Assembly (NCBI GenBank): GCA_947442095.1
Contig: CANEVG010000028.1
Location: forward strand, 1-16,264
Reading direction: 5' to 3'
Length of the DNA stretch: 16,264 nucleotides
Source of the DNA: Sphingomonadaceae bacterium
GTDB lineage: Bacteria; Pseudomonadota; Alphaproteobacteria; Sphingomonadales; Sphingomonadaceae
Part shown: piece after piece, positions 1 to 6,398 of the stretch
Layout: each line of letters begins with the position of its first letter
Position numbering within the stretch: position 1 is the first letter of the stretch
Translations under genes and position numbers: made by a program
The notes under the pieces: model-generated
Seen by the model: the letters and a program-made list of their open reading frames with translations, nothing else
What the model was told of the DNA's origin: nothing
Database searches by the model: none

Positions 1-750
1 GCCCGCAAGACCAGCGACCTGCCCGCTGTGGCCTGCGACGCAAATGCCCGTCCGGCCCGCAAGAATGCGCCCGCGCGTAGTCTCGACACCGATCACCTTG
101 CCCTGATCGCGCACGAAGCCGATCACTTCGCACTTCTGGATGATATCGACGCCCAGTGCATCCGCCGCGCGGGCATAACCCCAGGCGACTGCATCGTGGC
201 GCGCGGTGCCGCCGCGCCGCTGGGTCAGCGCGCCATCGATGGGGAAGCGCGCATTGCGAGAGAGATCGAGCAGCGGTTCGATCTTGGCGATCTGCGCCGG
301 GGTGAGCAGTTCGGCATCGATCCCGTCGCAGCGCATGGCATCGCCGCGTTCGGCGAGCTTGATCATGTCGCCATCATTGTGGCCAAGGAACATCGCGCCG
401 CGCGGGCTGAACATCACGTTGTAGTTGAGCTCGTCGCTCAGATGCTCCCACATCTTGAGGCCGAACTCGAAGAAGTTGTGCAAGGGGGCGAGGCGGTAGT
501 TCGAGCGCACGAGCGTGGTGTTGCGCCCGGTATTGCCGCCGCCGATCCAGCTCTTCTCGAGCACCGCGACGTTGCGGATGCCGTGAACCTTGGCGAGGTA
601 GTACGCCGTGGCTAGCCCGTGTCCGCCGCCGCCGATGATCACCACATCATAGCTCGCGCGCGGCTCCGGATCGCGCCAGGCGGGCTCCCAGTGCTTTTGC
701 CCGTTAAAAGCGCCGCGCAGCAGACCAAAGACCGAATAGGGTGTCTTCAT
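1..750 (-). CDS. soxB: Sarcosine oxidase beta subunit-like flavoprotein (partial, N-terminal 250 residues)
   Basis: The start ATG is at 750-748 and the reading frame stays open to the left edge, so 250 of roughly 415 residues are present. SoxB-family proteins are the flavin subunit of heterotetrameric sarcosine oxidase, which oxidatively demethylates sarcosine to glycine in the cytoplasm. The sequence begins MKTPYSVFGLLRG, has a WRDPEP motif near residue 25, and carries the FAD dinucleotide fold YDVVIIGGGGHGLATAYYL at residues 34-52. The family's NTGRNTT and RSNY segments follow near residues 73-84. The segment RRGGTARHDAVAWG (residues 178-191) contains H185, in the region where characterised SoxB proteins attach FMN covalently; this assignment is from memory of the family. 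The start overlaps the stop of the preceding gene as ATGA, implying translational coupling. Canonical loci continue with soxD, soxA and soxG, which would lie beyond the edge. Family assignment is strong; sarcosine as the true substrate is inferred. Confidence 0.9.
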   Translation of the reverse strand, partial: MKTPYSVFGLLRGAFNGQKHWEPAWRDPEPRASYDVVIIGGGGHGLATAYYLAKVHGIRNVAVLEKSWIGGGNTGRNTTLVRSNYRLAPLHNFFEFGLKMWEHLSDELNYNVMFSPRGAMFLGHNDGDMIKLAERGDAMRCDGIDAELLTPAQIAKIEPLLDLSRNARFPIDGALTQRRGGTARHDAVAWGYARAADALGVDIIQKCEVIGFVRDQGKVIGVETTRGRILAGRTGICVAGHSGQVAGLAG

Positions 751-1967
751 GCGGCGAGGTCGGCCTTGAGTGGCAACCATCCGCGCTGCTCGCGCCAATC
801 GGCGCCGATCCCGTCAAAACGCGAGAGGCTGAGCTTGCCGATATCGGTGAAGCTGCACTGCCCATCGACCACCAGATCGCGGATTGCATGGCCCGACGCG
901 GGCGAGAGGCCGAAACCGACGCCGGACATCGTGGCGACCACGACGTTCTCCGGATCCTTCATTCGGTCGATGATCGGACGGCCATCGGGCGTGTTCTCGA
1001 TAATCCCGGCCCAGCTGCGGATCACGTTGAGATGCTCCGCCTTGGGGAACAGCTCAGCAATGCGCCGCGCGAGGTTGCGCGTGAGCGGCGACGACGGACG
1101 CGCGGGCGGGCCAGCCTCGAAGGTTTGGAGCCATTCGTGCGGGCCGCCGCCGTAAGCAAGATTACCGCGCAAGGTCTGGCGGCCGTAGAGCCCGTTGCCG
1201 TCAACCCCGCCGATCGGCATCAACGGAGCAGGCTCGGTTACGATCATTTCAGCGCGCGCTGCGGCGAGCGGAACTTCGACGCCGAGCTTGGCCATCAAGC
1301 CCTGAATCTGCGGACCGGCGGCGACCACCACCGCATCGGCTTCATAACGTCCGCTTGCGGAATGGACCGCAACGACCTTGCCGCCCTCGGTTTCGAACCC
1401 GGTCACGGGACTGTGCTGCACGATCCGCCCACCGAGGTCCTGCAAGGCCCAGGCATAGGCCTGCACACTGCGCTGCGGGTTGGCATGGCCGCCGAAACGG
1501 TAGTGCATGCCGCCAAGGCAATTCTCACCCGCGAGCGGGACCATCGCGCGGACCTGATCGCCGGTCAACAGATCGACCCGGTAGCCCATGTCGTTGTTCA
1601 TCTTGGCGAGGTAGTGATACTGATTGAGCTGCTTTTCCGTCACCGCGATGACCAGACGCTCTTTCTGGTGCTCGGTCGGATAGCCAAGCAATTCGTCCAT
1701 GTGCGGCCACATGCGCTGCTCCTCAAGGAACAGCGGGCTCTGGTAGTGCGATGCGCCGCCGCCGTTCCGGCCCGAGGCTTCCCAACCGACAATACCCTTG
1801 TCGAGCACGGTGACCGAAGCACCCGAACGCGCGAGCCACCAGCCCGCGCTGAGCCCGGAAACACCGCCACCGACAATGACGACTTTCATCTTCGCCGCCG
1901 TGCCGGCGATCCTGACCATCGTGTCCTGCGGCGTTTCAGCAGGCGTGGGCAAACCAACATAGGTCAT
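747..1967 (-). CDS. FAD-dependent oxidoreductase, DAO family (HcnC/OoxB/SoxB-like)
   Basis: This 406-residue protein has the D-amino-acid oxidase fold typical of amine and amino-acid dehydrogenases. The FAD-binding segment MKVVIVGGGVSG lies at residues 27-38, followed by EASGRNGGGASHY, the Arg-Asn-Gly-Gly signature seen near flavin in SoxB-like and HcnC-like proteins. The C-terminal flavin segment ATMSGVGFGLSPASG lies near residues 345-360. I chose ATG 1967 because GGTGGAG sits 9 bases upstream; a GTG at 1982 in the same frame would overlap the previous gene, and ATG 1889 would begin directly at the Rossmann strand. The gene starts 2 bases after the HcnB/OoxA-like gene ends. In opine oxidases, hydrogen cyanide synthase and D-hydroxyproline dehydrogenases these two proteins are partner subunits, so it probably works with that neighbour. 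The substrate is unknown: a secondary amine or N-alkyl amino acid is the best guess. Confidence 0.85.
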   Translation of the reverse strand: MTYVGLPTPAETPQDTMVRIAGTAAKMKVVIVGGGVSGLSAGWWLARSGASVTVLDKGIVGWEASGRNGGGASHYQSPLFLEEQRMWPHMDELLGYPTEHQKERLVIAVTEKQLNQYHYLAKMNNDMGYRVDLLTGDQVRAMVPLAGENCLGGMHYRFGGHANPQRSVQAYAWALQDLGGRIVQHSPVTGFETEGGKVVAVHSASGRYEADAVVVAAGPQIQGLMAKLGVEVPLAAARAEMIVTEPAPLMPIGGVDGNGLYGRQTLRGNLAYGGGPHEWLQTFEAGPPARPSSPLTRNLARRIAELFPKAEHLNVIRSWAGIIENTPDGRPIIDRMKDPENVVVATMSGVGFGLSPASGHAIRDLVVDGQCSFTDIGKLSLSRFDGIGADWREQRGWLPLKADLAA

Positions 1968-1969
1968 GA

Positions 1970-3430
1970 TTACAGGCTCCACCCGTCTGCGATGGCCGTT
2001 TGATGCTCACGCTCGCGCGGCGTGTCGATATCCTGGTAGGGCACCCACTGCGTGGGAATGCCGAACCAGACGTCCCACCCGGCACGCATGTCTTCAGCCT
2101 CTTCCCAGTCCGCCAGAATGCGCAAAGGGAGCGGCCGCACGGGCGCGCGGTGCGTGGCAAGCGGGACAGAGCCGAACGGGCCGTTCGCCGCCATGGCCAG
2201 CATCATGGCGACCTGATCCCGGCAGCGTCGGCCCTGGCAGACCCCCATCCCGGCGCGGGTCAGGCGCTTGATCTGATCGGGATTGGGCGGGCCATCGGCA
2301 ATGAGGGTATCGAGCGAACGCGCCGCCATCGGTGCGGGCCGCTCCAGATAATTGGGCGGCTGCACCCCGAGCAGGTCGGCGCGGGTCACTTCCTCGCACT
2401 GGCAGACAATGGTGTCCGGCGCGGAGAGCTTGCCAAGCTCACGCGCCCACTCCATGCGGTATTCGACATGATCGAAGCCGGTATCGGCAAGGCCAGCGCA
2501 TGTACCGACGCAGGTGATGCCAGCGTTCTCTCCCGGAATATAGCCGCCGCGCGCGCCATCAAGCACGCGTTTGCCGCCCATCGCATCAATGAGTTCGATC
2601 GAGGGAACCAGCCCGATGGCAAGCACCACCGTATCCACATCGATCATCGCGCCAGAGCGCAGGCGCACGCTTTCGACGCCGTCGAGGCCGCCCTTGGCCT
2701 CGGCCACTGCGTCGTTCAAGTAGAAGGGGATCTGCGCCGAACGGACGGCATCCACCAGCGCGGCATCGCCCTGAGGGCTTGCGCGCACTTCGACGAGGCC
2801 CGCCACATCGACGCCCTTGCCACGCGCCAGCAGCGCGGTTTGCAGCGCCAGATCGTGGCTGCCCATGAACAGCACGCGCTTGCCTGCAAACGCCTCGTAG
2901 CGAGCCAGTAGGCGTTCAAGCGCGGCGGCGCCCATCACGCCCGGCTGGTTCCAGCCCGGAAAGCCGATGGCCAGATCGCGCGCGCCAGTGGCAAGCACCA
3001 GTTCGCCATAGCCGACCAGCCAGCCCCGGTCCTTGTCCGCCAGCGCGACAACGTTTTCCGGTAGACCCGTGATGCCCGGACCATTGCGATAGACGCCCCA
3101 GGCGCTGGTGCCGAGCAGGACTTCCGCGCCCGCATCCATGGCAGCCTCGAGCATCGGCTCGCTCATGAACACAGTCTCGAGCATGCGCTCGGCGTTTTGC
3201 GTCGCGGCGGTCATGCGGCCGCCGAACAGCAGCGGCACGTCGTTGCCCATGGCCGCGCCCGGAATGGGGTTCTCATCCACCAGCAGCACCGACTTGCCCT
3301 CGCCCGCACCGGCGAGCGCCGCGGCAAGCCCGGCGGGGCCAGCGCCAATCACGACGAGGTCGTAGCGCGCTTCGGGGGCAGGAAGCTTGGTGCCGATCGC
3401 GTGGGGATCGGTTCCGTTATTGGAGTGCAT
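1970..3430 (-). CDS. NAD(P)/FAD-dependent oxidoreductase with BFD-like [2Fe-2S] motif (HcnB/OoxA-like)
   Basis: This 486-residue protein has a pyridine-nucleotide-disulfide-oxidoreductase fold. The FAD fingerprint YDLVVIGAGPAGLAAALAG lies at residues 23-41, VLATGARD at 145-152, a second Rossmann-like strand VLFMGSHDLALQTA at 186-199, and AIGLVPS at 271-277. The C-terminal part carries CQCEEVTR (C343, C345) and GVCQGRRC (C398, C403), the Cys-x-Cys ... Cys-x4-Cys pattern of the BFD-like [2Fe-2S] domain. This architecture matches HcnB, opine oxidase subunit A and D-hydroxyproline dehydrogenase subunits, which relay electrons from a DAO-type partner. There is no GcvT domain, so it is not a SoxA alpha subunit. 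It starts 2 bases after the PLP gene and is followed 2 bases later by the DAO gene, its likely partner. The small HcnA-like ferredoxin subunit often found with such pairs is absent from the window. The second nucleotide motif is imperfect, so NAD(P) binding is uncertain. Confidence 0.85.
   Translation of the reverse strand: MHSNNGTDPHAIGTKLPAPEARYDLVVIGAGPAGLAAALAGAGEGKSVLLVDENPIPGAAMGNDVPLLFGGRMTAATQNAERMLETVFMSEPMLEAAMDAGAEVLLGTSAWGVYRNGPGITGLPENVVALADKDRGWLVGYGELVLATGARDLAIGFPGWNQPGVMGAAALERLLARYEAFAGKRVLFMGSHDLALQTALLARGKGVDVAGLVEVRASPQGDAALVDAVRSAQIPFYLNDAVAEAKGGLDGVESVRLRSGAMIDVDTVVLAIGLVPSIELIDAMGGKRVLDGARGGYIPGENAGITCVGTCAGLADTGFDHVEYRMEWARELGKLSAPDTIVCQCEEVTRADLLGVQPPNYLERPAPMAARSLDTLIADGPPNPDQIKRLTRAGMGVCQGRRCRDQVAMMLAMAANGPFGSVPLATHRAPVRPLPLRILADWEEAEDMRAGWDVWFGIPTQWVPYQDIDTPREREHQTAIADGWSL
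1977..1983 (-). promoter_or_regulatory. Ribosome binding site deciding the DAO-family start
   Basis: The minus strand reads GGTGGAG followed by 9 bases and ATG at 1967. It lies inside the last codons of the upstream HcnB/OoxA-like gene. It favours ATG 1967 over the in-frame GTG at 1982, which would fall within the site itself. Confidence 0.5.
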
Positions 3431-3432
3431 GA

Positions 3433-4707
3433 TTAAACAGCCTCAAGTGCCTGAGCGAGATCCGCAATCAGATCATCGACATGTTCGAGCCCGACGGACA
3501 GGCGCATCGTGCCATCGGTAATGCCGCCCGCCAAGCGCCCTTCGCGCGGGACGGCGTAGTGCGTGGTGGTCGCCGAGTGGCAGATCAGCGTTTCCGATCC
3601 GCCCAGGCTGACCGCAAGCTTCAGCAGCTTGAGGTTGTCGAGCATCCGGAACGATTCCGCCTCGCCGCCGTGCAGGTGGAACGAGAAGGTCGAGCCTGCG
3701 CCCTTGCACTGCCGGTCGTAGACCGCGCGCTGGGGCGTGCCTTCCTTGAGGAACCCGAGATAGGTGACACCGGCCACCTTGGGGTGATCCCGCAGGAATT
3801 CCGCAACGCTGCGCGCATTGGCCATGGCGCGCTCGATCCGCACCGATGCGGATTCGAGGCTGCGCACGACGAGCCATGCCGTGAACGGATCGAGATGGTT
3901 GCCCCAGGTCGTGCGCAAGGTTCGCAAGCTGTGAATGAGCTCAAACTTGCCGCTCACCCCGCCCGCCAGCAGATCGCTGTGCCCAGCGCAGTATTTCGTC
4001 AGCGAGGTCATGCACAAATCGACGCCGTGTTCGATCGGCCGCTGGGAAAACGGCCCGAGCAGCGTGTTGTCCACCACGACCAGCGGGCGGCGCCCGGTCT
4101 CGCGGCCGACCTCGTCCGCGACGGCGACCATGAGATCGAGATCGACGATGGCAGCTGTCGGGTTCGCGGGGGTTTCCGCCACGATCAGCGCCAGCGGCCC
4201 TTTCGCCATCGCGGCGCGGGCGGCAGCACGCACGCCATCGGGATCGGTGCCGTCCTGATAGGTTTCCACCTGGGTGCCGAAGCGCGGCATGACCGAGCCA
4301 TAGAGCATGTCCACGCCGCCATAGATCGGCCGGCCGTGGAGCACGCTGTCCCCCGGTTGCACGAAGGTCAGTGCGATCGAGGAATGCGCCGCCATGCCGC
4401 TCGAAAACGCGGCAGCCGCCTCAGCCCCGTCGATCGCGGCGAGCCGGCTTTCAAGAATATCGAGCCCGGGATGACCAAGGCGCGAATAGATATGCCCGCC
4501 GCCGGTCTCAGCGAGCGGACCCGTGCCCTCGAAGAATGCCTCATGCACATCCTTGGCGTGCTGCGCCGAAGGATAGATGAAGGTCGAGGTCAGGTAGACC
4601 GGTGGCTTGACCGCGCCGAGCGCGTCGGCCGGATCATAACCGAAGGCAACGGCAAGGGTTTCTGGGCGCAGGCCCTTGGGAGAATCAGCTTCCATGCGTC
4701 TCGACAT
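3433..4707 (-). CDS. PLP-dependent Cys/Met-metabolism enzyme (cystathionine gamma-synthase / methionine gamma-lyase family)
   Basis: This 424-residue protein belongs to the trans-sulfuration group of fold-type I PLP enzymes, which catalyse beta- or gamma-elimination or replacement on amino acids such as methionine, cystathionine or homoserine esters. Visible landmarks are YSR at 74-76 (phosphate-binding Tyr and Arg from the neighbouring subunit), FSSGMAA at 101-107, VVDNT at 211-215 with the pyridine-binding Asp213, SLTKY at 235-239 with the PLP lysine K238, and GGITDGTMRLSVGLE at 394-408 with the carboxylate-binding Arg402. Compared with methionine gamma-lyases, the usual Asn-Pro-Thr after YSR is His-Pro-Gly and the active-site Cys position (Cys116 in Pseudomonas MGL) appears to be Gly131, so the specificity is likely different. 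ATG 4707 overlaps the Rieske gene by 23 bases; ATG 4695 is an alternative. Its place in a demethylation operon suggests it acts on the demethylated product or frees a leaving group from it. The exact reaction is not known. Confidence 0.85.
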   Translation of the reverse strand: MSRRMEADSPKGLRPETLAVAFGYDPADALGAVKPPVYLTSTFIYPSAQHAKDVHEAFFEGTGPLAETGGGHIYSRLGHPGLDILESRLAAIDGAEAAAAFSSGMAAHSSIALTFVQPGDSVLHGRPIYGGVDMLYGSVMPRFGTQVETYQDGTDPDGVRAAARAAMAKGPLALIVAETPANPTAAIVDLDLMVAVADEVGRETGRRPLVVVDNTLLGPFSQRPIEHGVDLCMTSLTKYCAGHSDLLAGGVSGKFELIHSLRTLRTTWGNHLDPFTAWLVVRSLESASVRIERAMANARSVAEFLRDHPKVAGVTYLGFLKEGTPQRAVYDRQCKGAGSTFSFHLHGGEAESFRMLDNLKLLKLAVSLGGSETLICHSATTTHYAVPREGRLAGGITDGTMRLSVGLEHVDDLIADLAQALEAV

Positions 4708-5911
4708 ACTTGCGGGCGGTGTCGCAATACCAGTCGGTAAAGCGCAGCGCGAGCAGTTCGGCTTCCTGCGAGTAGGGACCGGGCTTGTAGCCAGGGCTGT
4801 TCACCCCGAGCTGGTTGTTCTCGGCCAGTTCCTTGTCCTGCAGATTGGTGCGGGTCCACAAGTCGACAAGGCTCTCGACGGTGTAGTCCACACCCTCGAC
4901 CGCGTCCTTGTGAACCAGCCACTTGCCTGAGACCGCCGTTTCATGCGGGCCAACCGGCATCGCGCTGAACCAGAAGGTGTGGTCTGCGGTGGCGTGCAGG
5001 AAGTTGTGGGGATCGATCGCGAGGCGCATCGACCCGATATCGCCGCCACCCAGATCACACATCAGTTTCTTCACGAGGTGCTTGCCGTCCATCGACAGCG
5101 ACACGACTTGCGGATTGAGCGAGAAGCGCGCCAATTGCCACCAATCGCCTTCGAGCGCTTCAGTGGCGAGGCCGAGCGCAGCCATGCGCTCGTGGAAAGT
5201 CTGCACCTGGGTATCGCCATCAATGTCGAAGTGCTTCTTCATGCCGACCGGGAACGTGCGTGCCAGTTCCGGGTGGCCCGTTGCGCAGTGATAGCACTCG
5301 CGCCCGTTTTCCATCACCAGCTTCCAGTTGGCATATTCGGTGATCGTACTTTCGAAAGCGACCTTGGCATTCTTGAGATCGTGCGGCGCAAGGTATTCCT
5401 CGAGCCTGATGGCAAACTCGTTGAACGGCGGCGGGTTGTCATCGAAGCAGATGAACAGGCAGCCGGCGACGCGCTCGAGCTGGATCGGGCGCAAGTTGTG
5501 GGCCGCCTTGTCGAAATCGGCTTCCATACGCGTCGCCGATAGCAGCGAGCCATCCAGCTCATAGGTCCAGCGGTGATAGGGGCAGACGATCTTGGGCGAG
5601 GCGCCGCTGCCCGCCGCGCAAAGCAACGAGCCGCGATGGCGGCACGAATTGTGGAACGCGCGGATCTCACCGTCGCGGCCTTTCACGATGAGGACCGGCC
5701 ACTTGCCGATCATCTGCGAGATATAGCTACCGGCCTTGGGCAGTTCGCACTCGAAGCCGATGAACAGCCAGCTCGTCCCAAACACCGCTGCCATATCGAA
5801 ATCAAAGACTTCAGGCTCGTTGTACAAGGCTTGTGGGAGGCAATGCCCTTCCGGCCGCTCTGCCAGCAGCGTGCCCATCCGGCGCAGATCGATCATGGGT
5901 AGAGTGTCCAT
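4685..5911 (-). CDS. Rieske non-heme iron oxygenase, glycine-betaine/carnitine/stachydrine demethylase type (GbcA-like)
   Basis: This 408-residue protein is the oxygenase component of a Rieske system. The N-terminal Rieske domain binds [2Fe-2S] through C90 and H92 (SCRHRGS) and C110 and H113 (VCPYHRWTYELDG). The catalytic domain has ENGRECYHCATGHPEL at 201-216, giving the bridging E205 and iron ligands H208 and H213; D359 in TNLQDKEL is the likely third ligand. The wording around these motifs (AFHNSCRHRGS, WTYELDG, ANWKLV, ENGRECYHC) closely resembles GbcA and the quaternary-ammonium demethylases CntA and Stc2, which remove N-methyl groups as formaldehyde. I start at ATG 5911 because conserved family sequence begins soon after; no clear Shine-Dalgarno is visible, and ATG 5896 is also possible. 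An in-frame extension to 6028 has atypical composition. This is the first gene of the minus-strand operon. No reductase partner is present in the window. The methylated substrate is not determined. Confidence 0.85.
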   Translation of the reverse strand: MDTLPMIDLRRMGTLLAERPEGHCLPQALYNEPEVFDFDMAAVFGTSWLFIGFECELPKAGSYISQMIGKWPVLIVKGRDGEIRAFHNSCRHRGSLLCAAGSGASPKIVCPYHRWTYELDGSLLSATRMEADFDKAAHNLRPIQLERVAGCLFICFDDNPPPFNEFAIRLEEYLAPHDLKNAKVAFESTITEYANWKLVMENGRECYHCATGHPELARTFPVGMKKHFDIDGDTQVQTFHERMAALGLATEALEGDWWQLARFSLNPQVVSLSMDGKHLVKKLMCDLGGGDIGSMRLAIDPHNFLHATADHTFWFSAMPVGPHETAVSGKWLVHKDAVEGVDYTVESLVDLWTRTNLQDKELAENNQLGVNSPGYKPGPYSQEAELLALRFTDWYCDTARKYVETHGS

Positions 5912-6012
5912 AATGTTACAGGGAACCAATGCGCAACCGGGTGGACCAAGGCGCGAGGGGCATCCAATCGGATTTCCGCATGAACCCATGGCAAAATCAC
6001 AAGCTGCCTCGC

Positions 6013-6053
6013 CTCGGCCATGCCGCAAACCGCCTCCACCGGGAGAGGCCGAG
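6013..6053. promoter_or_regulatory. Inverted repeat in the leader of the Rieske operon
   Basis: The arms CTCGGCC (6013-6019) and GGCCGAG (6047-6053) are perfectly complementary over 7 bases around a 27-base loop. If transcription of the minus operon starts upstream of it, it would form a hairpin roughly 100-140 bases before the start codon. It does not match any riboswitch consensus I know. Chance occurrence in GC-rich DNA is possible. Confidence 0.2.
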
Positions 6054-6063
6054 CGATGGCTCC

Positions 6064-6088
6064 GTTACATTAGGGCAAAAATTGTTAC
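6064..6088. promoter_or_regulatory. Direct repeat GTTAC spaced two helical turns
   Basis: GTTAC occurs at 6064-6068 and again at 6084-6088, 20 bases apart, in the most AT-rich part of the intergenic region. A third copy lies at 5915-5919, next to the Rieske start codon. Same-face spacing is what a dimeric regulator would need, but the word is short and may recur by chance. Confidence 0.2.
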
Positions 6089-6291
6089 GAATCAGCCAAT
6101 TATTCAAACCTCTGACTGGGCTTCGGGCCTGCATTGGCGCAAAAGCCACACTTCGTCATAAGCTTAACTGATGGAGCCGACGGGGGGTGGATTTCACTGG
6201 CTCTTTCCCATACCTTCACCGCAAAGCAAAAAAGAACGCGGTTTGGGGAGTTGGATCAGCAAACGCGGCTGCGAGAGCGGCCGGCGGTACT

Positions 6292-6304
6292 TGCCATTTT
6301 GGCA
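6292..6304. promoter_or_regulatory. Palindrome of T-N11-A form, candidate LysR-type operator
   Basis: TGCCA TTT TGGCA is a perfect 5-base inverted repeat with a 3-base spacer and fits the T-N11-A outline of LysR-family sites. It lies about 95 bases before the receptor start. No LysR gene is visible in the window, so this is a pattern match only. Confidence 0.3.
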
Positions 6305-6398
6305 TCTGCTGATTACCGGCCACAAGTCAGGTTCTTGGATGCTTCGGGCAGACCATAGGTCCGCAGGGTGGTAACGAGTTGAAACGATGGGGGTTCTA

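Larger units (their letters stand above)
5912..6398. other. Divergent intergenic region between the two operons
   Basis: This 487-base stretch separates the start codons of the Rieske gene (minus) and the receptor gene (plus), so it must hold both promoters and probably a shared operator. I see no convincing protein-coding gene: the small open frames at about 6134-6374 have no recognisable sequence or good ribosome site. It is more AT-rich than the flanks around 6060-6110. Visible structures are repeated GTTAC words, a TGCCA/TGGCA palindrome and a CTCGGCC/GGCCGAG hairpin, listed separately. No sigma-70 promoter stands out; TTGGCG near 6134 with CATAAG about 17 bases later is a weak plus-strand candidate. 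No regulator gene is encoded in the window. Confidence 0.7.

Noticed and set aside
741..2003. Open frame of 420 codons on the plus strand opposite the DAO-family gene
   Set aside because: The minus strand encodes a clear FAD-binding protein; the plus-strand translation has no family features.
3481..4740. Open frame of 419 codons on the plus strand opposite the PLP enzyme
   Set aside because: The minus strand has the full set of PLP-binding motifs; the plus-strand translation is Arg/His-rich and featureless.
5912..6028. In-frame N-terminal extension of the Rieske protein back to ATG 6028
   Set aside because: The 39 extra residues are rich in Cys, Gly and Pro, unlike GbcA-type proteins, and would use up most of the leader. 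Family-like sequence begins only after ATG 5911.
5912..6100. Riboswitch (glycine or SAM type) in the leader of the Rieske operon
   Set aside because: Glycine or SAM control would make sense for this pathway, but I could not find the conserved core bases of either class, only one simple 7-base-pair hairpin.
6134..6374. Small plus-strand open frames in the divergent region as possible leader peptides
   Set aside because: No convincing ribosome site and no recognisable sequence; the region is better explained as regulatory DNA.
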